Shown in pieces: positions 12,844-22,898 of a stretch of DNA of 47,559 nucleotides (position 1 is the stretch's first letter; each line of letters opens with the position of its first letter). The notes under the pieces were generated by a model, which was given only the letters and a program-made list of their open reading frames with translations, ran no database searches and had not been told where the DNA came from. The position numbers and the translations under genes were made by a program. The stretch is from Candidatus Omnitrophota bacterium (GTDB lineage Bacteria; Omnitrophota; Gorgyraeia; JABMRN01; RBG-13-46-9). The stretch lies in contig JADHYM010000005.1 in the NCBI GenBank assembly GCA_016782445.1, positions 1-47,559 on the forward strand, given 5' to 3'.

Positions 12844-14166
12844 ATGACAAAAAATGAAGTTCTAAAAATAGTAAAACAAAAGAAAATCGGATTTGTAAGA
12901 CTCTGGTTTACCGATGTCCTGGGATTTTTGAAAAGTTTTGACATTCCGGTGGAAGAGCTTGGCGGCGCGCTGAAAGACGGAATGGGCTTTGACGGTTCGT
13001 CCATTGAGGGTTTTTCGCGAATCGAGGAATCCGACATGATAGTAAAACCGGACCCTAAGACTTTTCAAATTATACCCTGGATCAAAGAAGAGCGCCCGGT
13101 CGCGCGTATGTTCTGCGACGTTTTACAGCCCGGTGGGAAGCCGTTTGAAGGCGACCCGAGATATGTATTAAAGAAAAACATAGAAGAAGCCAAAAAAATG
13201 GGCTTTACTAATTTTTATCTCGGCCCGGAACTCGAATATTTTTATTTTCGCAATCCCGGCGGCACTGAAATACTTGATAAAGGCGGGTATTTTGATCTGA
13301 CACCTATGGACATAGGAGAAGATTTAAGGCGCAAAACGGTTCTCATGCTCGAGAAAATGGGGATAGAGGTTGAGTACTGGCACCATGAGGTCGCGAGCTC
13401 TCAACACGAGATAGACCTTCGCTACAAGGACGCGCTTCTGATGTCGGATAACGTCATGACCTATCGCATGGTAGTAAAAGAAGTCGCCATGAACAATGGC
13501 CTTTACGCGACCTTCATGCCTAAACCCATGTACGGGGTGCCCGGAAGCGGGATGCATACGCACATGTCTCTTTTTAAGGGTGCGAAGAACGCGTTTTTTG
13601 ACAAAAGTGACAAAATGCATCTCTCGAAGGACGCGAAATATTTTATAGCAGGGCTCTTGACGCACGCCAGAGAAATTTGCTCCGTATGCTGTCAATGGAT
13701 TAATTCCTACAAACGTCTTGTACCGGGCTATGAAGCCCCGGTTTACGTTTCCTGGGCGCAGAAGAATCGCTCGGCCCTTGTGAGAGTACCGGTCTATAAA
13801 CCTGGAAAGGAAAAGGCGACGCGCGTGGAGCTCAGGAACCCGGACCCGGCGTGTAACCCGTATCTTGCATTTTCGGTAATGCTCGCTGCGGGCCTGGAGG
13901 GCATAAAGAAAAAATATGCCCTGCCTAAAGCCATAACCGGTAACATCTATGCGATGTCGGAAAAAGAGCGGAAAGGTTTTGGCATAGAGGCACTTCCTGA
14001 TGACCTTTTTGAAGCTGTGAAAATAACCGAGAAAAGCGCGCTTGTAAGAAAGGCGCTTGGCGATAAGGTGTTTGAGTACTTTATACGCAACAAGAAAGAC
14101 GAGTGGGGCGAATATAGAAAACAGGTTTCAAAGTACGAACTGGGCAAGTATCTCGCGATATTGTAA
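12844..14166 (+). CDS. glnA: Glutamine synthetase, class I (alpha type)
   Basis: This 440-residue cytoplasmic enzyme makes glutamine from glutamate, ammonia and ATP. It has the GS beta-grasp N-terminus with DGMGFDGSSIEGF (about 46-58), the catalytic domain with GPELEYFYF, HHEVASSQHEIDL, GSGMHTHMSL and NRSALVRVP, and the metal/ammonia-site ELRNPDPACNPYL. Length and the C-terminal YAMSEKERKGFGIEALP segment, without the adenylylation-loop tyrosine of the longer beta type, place it with GSI-alpha enzymes controlled by feedback and transcription rather than adenylylation. GGGAGG precedes the ATG. It lies 40 bp after nfnB with its own promoter, and gdhA follows. Confidence 0.95.
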   Translation: MTKNEVLKIVKQKKIGFVRLWFTDVLGFLKSFDIPVEELGGALKDGMGFDGSSIEGFSRIEESDMIVKPDPKTFQIIPWIKEERPVARMFCDVLQPGGKPFEGDPRYVLKKNIEEAKKMGFTNFYLGPELEYFYFRNPGGTEILDKGGYFDLTPMDIGEDLRRKTVLMLEKMGIEVEYWHHEVASSQHEIDLRYKDALLMSDNVMTYRMVVKEVAMNNGLYATFMPKPMYGVPGSGMHTHMSLFKGAKNAFFDKSDKMHLSKDAKYFIAGLLTHAREICSVCCQWINSYKRLVPGYEAPVYVSWAQKNRSALVRVPVYKPGKEKATRVELRNPDPACNPYLAFSVMLAAGLEGIKKKYALPKAITGNIYAMSEKERKGFGIEALPDDLFEAVKITEKSALVRKALGDKVFEYFIRNKKDEWGEYRKQVSKYELGKYLAIL

Positions 14167-14170
14167 ATGA

Positions 14171-14188
14171 GCAGACAAGGCCGTCTGC
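14171..14188 (+). promoter_or_regulatory. GCAGAC-AAGGCC-GTCTGC hexaloop hairpin between glnA and gdhA
   Basis: A perfect 6-bp stem (14171-14176 and 14183-14188) closes a hexaloop with A at position 1 and G at 4, the ANTAR-target signature. Its AGAC-AAGG-NN-GTCT core is the same as in the nfnA leader. A second possible hexaloop hairpin, CTTC-AAAGAA-GAAG (14203-14216), follows, but there is no T-run, so no intrinsic terminator is evident. Confidence 0.45.
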
Positions 14189-14227
14189 GATTGCATTCAA
14201 CCCTTCAAAGAAGAAGTGCAGGGTAGA

Positions 14228-15637
<1,410 letters not shown>

Positions 15638-15645
15638 CTAAAGGA

Positions 15646-16347
15646 ATGGCCAAGAAGAAGTCCTCTTATAAGACGTATCTGGATACCTTAAGCAAAATAA
15701 GCAATGCTATAACCTCGGACTTCTATCTTGGCGACGTTCTTAAGCTCATCGTGACCCTCACCGCGAACGTCATGCACGCCAAAATCTGCTCGCTTTGGAT
15801 CCTTGACGAGGAAACGAAAGACCTTAAGATAAGGGCGACGCAGACGATGAGCGCGGAGTACCTGAAAGAAAGAACGCTCAAACTTGGCGAAGGCATCGTA
15901 GGGCTTGTGGCAAAGGAAAGGAAACCCCTCATAATTTCAGATGTCTCGAGGGATTTGAGGTACAAGGAAAAGTGCCTTGCGCAAAAAGAAAAGCTCGTTT
16001 CCATGCTGAGCGTGCCGATGCTCGTAAAAAAACGCGTTATAGGCGTTATAAACTGTTACACGACCGAAGAGTACAAATTCACGAAAAGTGATATAGCACT
16101 TTTAAGCACCGTAGCAAACCAGGCAGCCGTAGCTATAGAGAATACGGAGCTTGTCGTCAAAACAAAGGTCGTCCAGGAGGAGCTCGAGGCGAGGAAAAAA
16201 GTTGAGAAGGCGAAGGGTATCCTGATGAAAGAACGAGGCCTGTCCGAGGAAGCTGCGTATCGCCTTATAAGAAAATCAAGCATGGACAAACGTTTGCAGA
16301 TGAAGGAGATAGCTGAAGCTATAATAGTTTCCAGCGAATTAAAATAA
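15646..16347 (+). CDS. GAF-ANTAR domain RNA-binding antiterminator
   Basis: The protein has 233 residues. A GAF sensor domain spans about 12-165 (segments TLTANVMHAKICSLWILDEE and LSVPMLVKKRVIGVINCY), a short coiled-coil helix follows (about 165-185), and the C-terminal ANTAR domain spans about 182-233: KVEKAKGILMKERGLSEEAAYRLIRKSS...MKEIAEAII. ANTAR domains bind paired hexaloop RNA hairpins and prevent intrinsic termination. The start is ATG 15646 after AAAGGA; the frame is open further upstream only as a shadow of gdhA. The gene sits 8 bp after gdhA and directly before a leader with two such hairpins and a terminator in front of carB. The GAF ligand is unknown; a nitrogen metabolite is a reasonable guess. 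No cysteine cluster or histidine kinase partner is seen. Confidence 0.9.
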   Translation: MAKKKSSYKTYLDTLSKISNAITSDFYLGDVLKLIVTLTANVMHAKICSLWILDEETKDLKIRATQTMSAEYLKERTLKLGEGIVGLVAKERKPLIISDVSRDLRYKEKCLAQKEKLVSMLSVPMLVKKRVIGVINCYTTEEYKFTKSDIALLSTVANQAAVAIENTELVVKTKVVQEELEARKKVEKAKGILMKERGLSEEAAYRLIRKSSMDKRLQMKEIAEAIIVSSELK

Positions 16348-16351
16348 ACTC

Positions 16352-16380
16352 TTGATACCGCGTAAGAATCGTGATATGAT
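16352..16380 (+). promoter_or_regulatory. Sigma-70-type promoter for carB
   Basis: TTGATA (16352-16357), 17-bp spacer and TATGAT (16375-16380), starting 4 bp after the ANTAR gene stop. The predicted start (about 16386-16388) places the first hexaloop hairpin at the very 5' end of the transcript. Confidence 0.75.
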
Positions 16381-16386
16381 ATTTTC

Positions 16387-16441
16387 AACAATGAAGTTAA
16401 GTAGGCAAGGAAGCCCGCACTGAAGTGCGGGCTTTTTTTTT
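16387..16441 (+). promoter_or_regulatory. Candidate ANTAR-responsive antitermination leader of carB
   Basis: P1 is AAC-AATGAA-GTT (16387-16398) and P2 is GGC-AAGGAA-GCC (16404-16415), separated by 5 nt. Both are hexaloops with A at 1 and G at 4. The terminator AGCCCGCAC-TGAA-GTGCGGGCT (16412-16433), followed by an unbroken T-run to 16441, uses the 3' strand of P2, so the two folds are mutually exclusive. This is the arrangement expected for an ANTAR target, and the ANTAR gene is immediately upstream. Stems are only 3 bp (P1 extends by two more pairs after a mismatch), so the RNA fold needs testing. Confidence 0.7.
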
Positions 16442-16469
16442 GAAAATCAGTTAATCGGGGGAACAGATT

Positions 16470-19400
16470 ATGGCTAAAAGAAAAGACATACACAAAATCC
16501 TTATCATAGGCTCCGGCCCTATTATCATAGGCCAGGCATGCGAATTTGATTATTCCGGCACACAGGCCTGCAAGGCGCTCAAAGAAGAGGGGTACGAGGT
16601 GGTACTGGTAAATTCAAACCCCGCCACAATAATGACAGATCCCGGCATGGCTCATAAGACCTATATTGAGCCGCTTACAATTAAAAGTGTCGAAAGGGTC
16701 ATTGCCAAGGAAAGGCCCGACGCACTTTTGCCGAATCTTGGCGGGCAGACAGGGCTAAATCTTTCATCCGCTCTTTCGAAAGCCGGCGTATTAAAAAAAT
16801 ATGGCGTCCAGATGATAGGTGTTAAAGCGGATGCCATAGAGCGCGGAGAGGATAGAATCGCATTCAAGGAAGCGATGAAAAAACTGGATATTTCTATACC
16901 TAAGTCTGCGCCTTCTCATTCCGTAGAGGAAGCGGAGAAAATCGCCGCAGAGTTGGGATACCCCGTAGTCCTCCGGCCGGCCTACACTCTCGGCGGCACG
17001 GGCGGAGGCCTGGTGTACAACGTGGAGGAATTAAGGGCAGTGGCGGCGCGCGGCCTCGCGGCAAGCATCGTAAACCAGGTTCTTGTTGAGGAATCGGTTC
17101 TCGGATGGGAAGAGCTTGAGCTCGAAGTTGTCAGAGATGATAAAAATAATATGATAACCGTATGCTTCATAGAAAACATAGATGCTATGGGTGTTCATAC
17201 GGGGGATAGCTTTTGCTCAGCGCCCATGCTTACGGTACCTAAGAAACTTCAGAAAAGAATGCAGAGTCTTTCGTATAAAATAGTGGAAGCGATAGGCGTA
17301 ATCGGCGGCACAAATGTACAATTTGCGCATAACGCGAAAGACGATAGGCTTGTCGTAATTGAAATAAATCCCCGGACCTCGCGGTCCTCTGCGCTTGCTT
17401 CAAAGGCTACGGGTTTTCCGATAGCGCGGATATCTACTAAACTTGCCGCCGGACTTACTATGGATGAAATTCCATACTGGCGAAAGGGAACGCTCGAGAA
17501 ATACGAGCCATGGGGAGAATACGTTGTTATTAAATTTGCGCGCTGGGCTTTTGAAAAATTTCCCGCGGCAAAAGATATACTTGGAACGCAGATGAAGGCC
17601 GTCGGCGAGGTCATGAGCATAGGGAAAACTTTTAAGGAGGCCTTTCAGAAAGCGATACGCTCGCTCGAGATAAAACGATACGGTCTGGGTGGAGCCAAAA
17701 ACTTTAAAGAACTTTCTCTTGAAAAACTAAAGGAAAAATTAGCCTATCCTTCGAGCGAACGCGTATTTTTGATGTATGAGGCCTTGAGAAAATGTATTTC
17801 AGTGGAAGAGCTTCACGCAATGACCTACATGCATAGTTATTTTATAAAGGAAATGAAGGAGCTTGTCGATTTTGAAGAGAAAATTCTTAAATATAAATGG
17901 GAAAACCTGCCTGAGGAAAAACTCATTCAGGCAAAGGAATGGGGCTTTGCCGACAGGTATCTGGCGGGACTTTTCAAGGTAAAAGAAAAGTCTGTCCGCG
18001 AGAAAAGAATAAAACTGGGAAAAACAGAATGTTATGAAGCGGTTCCCGTAAGCGGGGTGGAAAACGCTGCTTATTACTATTCAACCTATAACGCAAAGGA
18101 CACAGTGCCCGTATCGCCCAACAAGAAAATCATGATTTTAGGTGGCGGTCCGAATAGAATCGGACAGGGGATCGAGTTTGACTATACTTGCGTTCACGCG
18201 GCTTTTGCATTACGAGACGAAGGTTATGAATCGATAATGGTGAACTGTAACCCCGAAACCGTATCCACTGATTATGACACATCAAATAAACTCTACTTTG
18301 AGCCGCTTACCGCGGAGGATGTGCTTTCGATATACCATAAAGAAAAACCCGAAGGCGTTATAGTCCAGTTCGGTGGTCAGACTCCGCTTAACATCGCGCA
18401 GGAACTTAAATCTAACGGCGTAAAAATTCTGGGCACTACGCCTGAAAGCATTCACCTTGCCGAAGACAGGGAAAGATTTCGCGAGAAGATGATAAAACTT
18501 AATATTCCGCAGCCTGAAAGCGGCACTGCGCGTTCGTTAGAAGATGCGTTAAAAATAGCGAAAAAAATCGGATTTCCTCTCATGTGCAGGCCTTCTTATG
18601 TTTTAGGCGGCCGCGGAATGGAAATCGTATACGACGAAGAACGCCTAAAAGCTTACGTCCTTGAAGCTATCAATGTGAATCCGGAACACCCTGTACTCAT
18701 CGACAGGTTCCTCGAAGAGGCGCTTGAGACTGAGGTCGACGCGCTCGCCGACGGGGAAAATGCATTTGTCGCGGCTGTAATGGAACATATAGAACTTGCA
18801 GGCGTACATTCCGGGGATTCGGCGTGCGTTATACCTAAAAGAACTATCCCTGAGAAGCATATGAAAACAATAAAGGAATATACCACAAAAATTGCTAGGG
18901 AGTTCAAGGTTGTAGGGCTCATGAACATACAATATGCTATAGCGGGCGACAAAGTATATATCCTAGAAGCAAATCCGCGCGCATCGCGAACGGTTCCCCT
19001 CGTGGCAAAAGTAACAGGGGTTTCTATCGCAAGAATCGCCACGTTTCTCATGCTGGGCAGGAAGTTATCGGAATTTCCGGAATTAAAAACGCAAGAACTT
19101 CCGCACGTAGGAGTAAAGGAAGCGGTATTCCCGTTTAACATGTTTCCGGAGGTCGACCCGCTCCTTGGCCCTGAAATGAAAGCGACAGGCGAAGTGATGG
19201 GAATAGCCGATAGTTTTGGGCTTGCGTTTTATAAGGCGCAAGAGGCAGCCGGAACAAAGCTTCCTCTTGAGGGTAATGTTCTTCTGACCGTAGCGGATAA
19301 GGATAAGAAAAAGCTTCTGCCGATCGCCAAGAAACTAAAAGCACTCGGGTTTAATATCTATACCACAGAAGGGACTTCTAATTTCTTGCGGGAAAAAGGC

Positions 19401-19712
19401 CTGAATTGCGCATGTATTAAGAAACTTCACGAGGGCAGGCCAAACATTGCTGACGCGATAAAAAATAAGGAAGTGCAACTTATAATAAACACGCCCCTCG
19501 GCAAGGTTTCCAAATATGACGACAGCTATATCCGTATTTCGGCAATACAGCATAAGATTCCTTATATAACGTCGATGACGGCTGCCGAGGCAAGCACCGA
19601 AGGTATTGAGGCGATGAAAAAATCTAAACTCGTTCCCAAATCCCTGCAGGATTATTATAAAGATCTGGCTAAAAGGAAAGAAAGTAAAAAAGTAACATCT
19701 AAAGCAAAATAG
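16470..19712 (+). CDS. carB: Carbamoyl-phosphate synthase large subunit
   Basis: This 1080-residue protein has the duplicated CarB architecture. The carboxyphosphate half starts GSGPIIIGQACEFDYSG with its ATP-grasp domain (GGTGGGLVYN, INPRTSRSSALASKATGFP). The carbamoyl half starts GGGPNRIGQGIEFDYTC at about residue 553, with a second ATP-grasp domain (ANPRASRTVPLVAKVTG). A C-terminal MGS-like allosteric domain follows (about 935-1070). It makes carbamoyl phosphate for pyrimidines and arginine from glutamine-derived ammonia. carA is not in the window. It begins downstream of an ANTAR-type leader and terminator, with GGGGGAACAG before the ATG. purL follows 31 bp later. Confidence 0.97.
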   Translation: MAKRKDIHKILIIGSGPIIIGQACEFDYSGTQACKALKEEGYEVVLVNSNPATIMTDPGMAHKTYIEPLTIKSVERVIAKERPDALLPNLGGQTGLNLSSALSKAGVLKKYGVQMIGVKADAIERGEDRIAFKEAMKKLDISIPKSAPSHSVEEAEKIAAELGYPVVLRPAYTLGGTGGGLVYNVEELRAVAARGLAASIVNQVLVEESVLGWEELELEVVRDDKNNMITVCFIENIDAMGVHTGDSFCSAPMLTVPKKLQKRMQSLSYKIVEAIGVIGGTNVQFAHNAKDDRLVVIEINPRTSRSSALASKATGFPIARISTKLAAGLTMDEIPYWRKGTLEKYEPWGEYVVIKFARWAFEKFPAAKDILGTQMKAVGEVMSIGKTFKEAFQKAIRSLEIKRYGLGGAKNFKELSLEKLKEKLAYPSSERVFLMYEALRKCISVEELHAMTYMHSYFIKEMKELVDFEEKILKYKWENLPEEKLIQAKEWGFADRYLAGLFKVKEKSVREKRIKLGKTECYEAVPVSGVENAAYYYSTYNAKDTVPVSPNKKIMILGGGPNRIGQGIEFDYTCVHAAFALRDEGYESIMVNCNPETVSTDYDTSNKLYFEPLTAEDVLSIYHKEKPEGVIVQFGGQTPLNIAQELKSNGVKILGTTPESIHLAEDRERFREKMIKLNIPQPESGTARSLEDALKIAKKIGFPLMCRPSYVLGGRGMEIVYDEERLKAYVLEAINVNPEHPVLIDRFLEEALETEVDALADGENAFVAAVMEHIELAGVHSGDSACVIPKRTIPEKHMKTIKEYTTKIAREFKVVGLMNIQYAIAGDKVYILEANPRASRTVPLVAKVTGVSIARIATFLMLGRKLSEFPELKTQELPHVGVKEAVFPFNMFPEVDPLLGPEMKATGEVMGIADSFGLAFYKAQEAAGTKLPLEGNVLLTVADKDKKKLLPIAKKLKALGFNIYTTEGTSNFLREKGLNCACIKKLHEGRPNIADAIKNKEVQLIINTPLGKVSKYDDSYIRISAIQHKIPYITSMTAAEASTEGIEAMKKSKLVPKSLQDYYKDLAKRKESKKVTSKAK

Positions 19713-19743
19713 AAAAACTAAAAAACAAAAGGGAGGTTATTTC

Positions 19744-21972
19744 ATGGAAGCGACTATCAAGGTAAATGCGGCAATGGCAAAAGAGTTGGGGCTTACAGAG
19801 GAAGAATTTGAACGCATAAAAACGCTTCTTGGCAGAACCCCGAACGTTACCGAGCTTGGTGTTTTTTCCGCCATGTGGTCGGAGCACTGCAGTTATAAAA
19901 ACTCACGAAAACTATTCAAGCTTTTTCCTACAAAGGGCCCTCAGGTAGTTGTGGGCGCGGGCGAGGAAAACTGCGGGATAGTTGATATAGGGGACGGTCT
20001 CGGCGTTGCTTTTAAAATAGAGTCGCATAACCATCCATCAGCAGTTGAGCCTTTTGAAGCTTCCGCGACCGGCATAGGCGGATGCTTGAGGGATATTTTT
20101 ACGACAGGGGCACGCCCCATCGCGGTACTCGGGTCCCTTCGTTTCGGCAGTTTGGATAAGGAAAAAGTAAAGTTTTTGTTCAAGGAAGTAATCCGCGGCT
20201 TGGCGCATTACGCGAATACGGCAGAAGTAAATGCCGTAGGAGGGGAAACATATTTTGACGAAAGCTATGAAGGAAATCCCCTTGTAAATGCGTTTGTCGT
20301 GGGTATCGTAAAGAAGGATAAAATCATAAAAGGAGCTGCTTCCGGAGTGGGTAATCCCGTGTATTACATAGGCGGGGATACAGGACGCGATGGCGTGGGA
20401 GGGGCAAGTTTTGCGTCGAAGGAAATAACAGAGGAGTCAACGACTGATACAAGTTCCGTTGCCATAGGTGATGCCGAGCTCGGGAAGCGTTTGCGGGAGG
20501 CATGCCTCGAGCTTATCGAGAAAGATCTCGTGATCGGCATGCAGGATATGGGCGCTGCGGGATTAACATGCTCTTCCTGTGAGACAGCTACAAGGAGCGG
20601 CACCGGTATCGAAATAGACGTTTCGCTCGTCCCTCAAAGGGAAAAGAAGATGACGCCTTACGAAATATTACTTTCGGAGTCACAAGAGAGAATGCTCGCG
20701 ATATTAAAGAACGGAAAAGAATCTGAGGCGTTCGAGGTGTTAAAAAAATGGAAGATCAACGCCGTGAAAATAGGTAAAGTCACAGGCGACAAGATGATGC
20801 GGGTAAAGGAAAAAGGCGTCGTTGTTTGCGAAGTGCCGGCGGAAGCGCTCACGAAAGAAGCGCCTCTCTATGATCGTGAGACCAAAGAACCGGCGTATCT
20901 TAAAGAGACAAGAAAACTTGATCTAGCATCGATAAAAATGCCGGACGATTTAAGCTCGGTTCTTCTAAAATTACTGGATTCGCCCACGATCGGGAGCAAG
21001 GAAGCGCAATATAAGCAATTTACCAGCATAGATAAAAAGACAGTGATTCAGGGCGCAGGGTCCGACGCGGCAGTAATAAGGGTTCCGGGTACAAAAAAGG
21101 CTCTTGCCATAAGCGTTGATTGCAACGGCAGGCACTGCTACCTCAATCCTCACGACGGAGCTATGATAGCAGTGGCAGAAGCTGCCAGGAACATAGTCTG
21201 TTCAGGCGGAAGGCCCCTCGCAATAACGGACGGCCTGAATTTCGGAAGCCCGATGAAACCCGAAAACTACTGGCAGTTTACCAAATGCATCGAAGGGCTC
21301 GCTCATGCATGCTCGGTGCTCGAGACGCCGGTTATAAGCGGTAACGCGAGTTTTTATAACGAAAATCCGAAGGGCGCGGTTGATCCGACACCGATTGTCG
21401 GCATGGTAGGGCTCATAGAAGATGCTTCGAAATTCGTAACTCAGGATTTTAAAAATGAAAACGACGTAATCTTCCTTCTCGGGAAGCCTAGCGACGAAAT
21501 GGCCGGGAGCGAATATCTCTATATTGTGCACCGTGAAAAAAAGGGAAATCCCACGATTGATATCGAACTCGAAAAGCGCCTCCAAAAAGCCTGCCTTGAG
21601 GCGATAACCTCAGGTATTATTAGCTCTGCACACGACTGTTCCGAAGGCGGGCTTACCGTGGCGCTGGCCGAATCCTGCGTGACAAACGCGAAACGCCTTA
21701 CAGGGGCCACTATCAATATCGATACGCAGAGCATGCGCCTTGACGGCATGCTTTTTGGCGAAGCGCCATCGAGGATAATAGTTTCGCTTGATAAAAAGAA
21801 TTCAGAAAACTTAAAAGCGATATGCGAAAAAGCAAATGTGCCCTACCTTGAACTGGGCCGTGTGGGTGGCGAGAATCTCCTAATCAAAGACAAGAACAAG
21901 ACGATTATAGATGTGCCCGTTAAAAAGCTGAGCAATACCTGGAGGAATGCAATTCCCTCAAGGGTGAAGTAG
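19744..21972 (+). CDS. purL: Phosphoribosylformylglycinamidine synthase subunit PurL
   Basis: The 742-residue length is that of the small-type PurL, which needs separate PurS and PurQ. Motifs: SEHCSYKNS near residue 45, GVAFKIESHNHPSAVEPF (about 89-106), GGETYFDESY, the second-half VDCNGRHCYLNPHDGA and the C-terminal HDCSEGGLTVALAES. It converts FGAR to FGAM with glutamine-derived ammonia and ATP in purine synthesis. GGGAGG precedes the ATG. It is the second gene of the carB unit and ends before a strong hairpin. Placing it after carB joins two glutamine-consuming nucleotide enzymes under the same leader. Confidence 0.96.
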   Translation: MEATIKVNAAMAKELGLTEEEFERIKTLLGRTPNVTELGVFSAMWSEHCSYKNSRKLFKLFPTKGPQVVVGAGEENCGIVDIGDGLGVAFKIESHNHPSAVEPFEASATGIGGCLRDIFTTGARPIAVLGSLRFGSLDKEKVKFLFKEVIRGLAHYANTAEVNAVGGETYFDESYEGNPLVNAFVVGIVKKDKIIKGAASGVGNPVYYIGGDTGRDGVGGASFASKEITEESTTDTSSVAIGDAELGKRLREACLELIEKDLVIGMQDMGAAGLTCSSCETATRSGTGIEIDVSLVPQREKKMTPYEILLSESQERMLAILKNGKESEAFEVLKKWKINAVKIGKVTGDKMMRVKEKGVVVCEVPAEALTKEAPLYDRETKEPAYLKETRKLDLASIKMPDDLSSVLLKLLDSPTIGSKEAQYKQFTSIDKKTVIQGAGSDAAVIRVPGTKKALAISVDCNGRHCYLNPHDGAMIAVAEAARNIVCSGGRPLAITDGLNFGSPMKPENYWQFTKCIEGLAHACSVLETPVISGNASFYNENPKGAVDPTPIVGMVGLIEDASKFVTQDFKNENDVIFLLGKPSDEMAGSEYLYIVHREKKGNPTIDIELEKRLQKACLEAITSGIISSAHDCSEGGLTVALAESCVTNAKRLTGATINIDTQSMRLDGMLFGEAPSRIIVSLDKKNSENLKAICEKANVPYLELGRVGGENLLIKDKNKTIIDVPVKKLSNTWRNAIPSRVK

Positions 21973-21978
21973 CACGTG

Positions 21979-22020
21979 CTTGAAGGCCCCGCAAAAAAAT
22001 ACCGGGGCCTTCAAGCTTTT
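21979..22020 (+). terminator. Intrinsic terminator after purL
   Basis: A perfect 13-bp stem CTTGAAGGCCCCG/CGGGGCCTTCAAG (21979-21991 and 22003-22015) with a 11-nt A-rich loop, followed by CTTTTAATTTT. It closes the nitrogen/nucleotide block. Confidence 0.8.
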
Positions 22021-22052
22021 AATTTTACTCCTTTATCCCGTTCCGATAAAAC

Positions 22053-22081
22053 TTGACCACCCACTCTAAGCTTGCTACAAT
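22053..22081 (+). promoter_or_regulatory. Sigma-70-type promoter for thi4
   Basis: TTGACC (22053-22058), 17-bp spacer and TACAAT (22076-22081), 40 bp before the thi4 ATG. I see no TPP riboswitch (no THI-box) in the short leader. Confidence 0.7.
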
Positions 22082-22121
22082 ACTTATTTAATTTAATCTT
22101 ACTATATGAAAGGGGCTATAA

Positions 22122-22898
22122 ATGGACGAAGTTATCATATCGCGGGCTATAACCGAAAGTTTCATGAAGGATTTTCTGGATTCGCTCAATATCGACGTAG
22201 CGATCGCCGGAGCCGGCCCGTCGGGCCTTGTAGCGGCATATTATCTTGCCAAGAAAGGCCTTAAGGTTTCGGTTTTTGAGAGGCACCTTAAGGTAGGAGG
22301 CGGCATGCCCGGAGGCGGCATGATGTTTAACCGTATCGTAGTTCAGGAAGAGGGAAAATCAATAATGAAGGAATTCGGCATAGGCCTTAAAAAGTACCGA
22401 AAGGGCCTTTACGTGGCTGATTCTCTTGAAACGATTGGCGCCATGTGCGCGAGATGCATCCGGGAAGGAGTAAAAATATTTAATTTAATAACCGTCGAGG
22501 ACGTTGTTATACGGGAGGACGATAGGATTTCAGGTGTCGTCCTCAATTGGAGCGCGGTAGGATGGTCAAAACTTCATGTCGATCCTTTAGCCGCTAAATC
22601 TAAGGTTGTTATTGATGCGACGGGCCATGACGCGGAGATTGCGAGGATTGTTGAAAAGAAAATAGGCGCGAAACTTTTTACCGAAGACGGGAAAGTGAAA
22701 GGCGAGCGTTCCATGTGGGCCGAAGTTGGCGAGAAAGCATTACTTGAAAATACAAAAGAAATCTATCCCGGCCTCATAACATGCGGCATGGTGGCGAACG
22801 CCGTTTTCGGATCTCCGAGGATGGGCGCTATCTTCGGTGGCATGCTTCTTTCAGGAAAAAAAGCAGCGCAAATAGCGGAAAAGAAGTGCAAAGCGTAG
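22122..22898 (+). CDS. thi4: Thi4-type thiazole synthase, His-type (sulfide-dependent)
   Basis: This 258-residue FAD/NAD-binding protein begins its Rossmann fold at VAIAGAGPSGLVAAYYLAKKG (about 26-46), followed by FERHLKVGGGMPGGGMMF and ending SPRMGAIFGGMLLSGKKAA. It makes the thiazole part of thiamin from NAD and glycine. Yeast Thi4 donates sulfur from an active-site cysteine and works once. Here that position, in LHVDPLAAKS, is His152, as in archaeal and anaerobe Thi4 enzymes that use sulfide and turn over. AAAGGGG precedes the ATG. The next gene, a LarE-like sulfur transferase, overlaps by 13 bp. Confidence 0.88.
   Translation: MDEVIISRAITESFMKDFLDSLNIDVAIAGAGPSGLVAAYYLAKKGLKVSVFERHLKVGGGMPGGGMMFNRIVVQEEGKSIMKEFGIGLKKYRKGLYVADSLETIGAMCARCIREGVKIFNLITVEDVVIREDDRISGVVLNWSAVGWSKLHVDPLAAKSKVVIDATGHDAEIARIVEKKIGAKLFTEDGKVKGERSMWAEVGEKALLENTKEIYPGLITCGMVANAVFGSPRMGAIFGGMLLSGKKAAQIAEKKCKA

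Noticed and set aside
22021-22121. TPP riboswitch before thi4
   Set aside because: No THI-box conserved segments are present in the short leader; only a promoter is supported.
22781-22885. An upstream extension of the LarE-like gene by 35 codons
   Set aside because: It lies inside thi4 in another frame and gives an Arg/Ser-rich N-terminus unlike LarE; GTG 22886 gives the family start.
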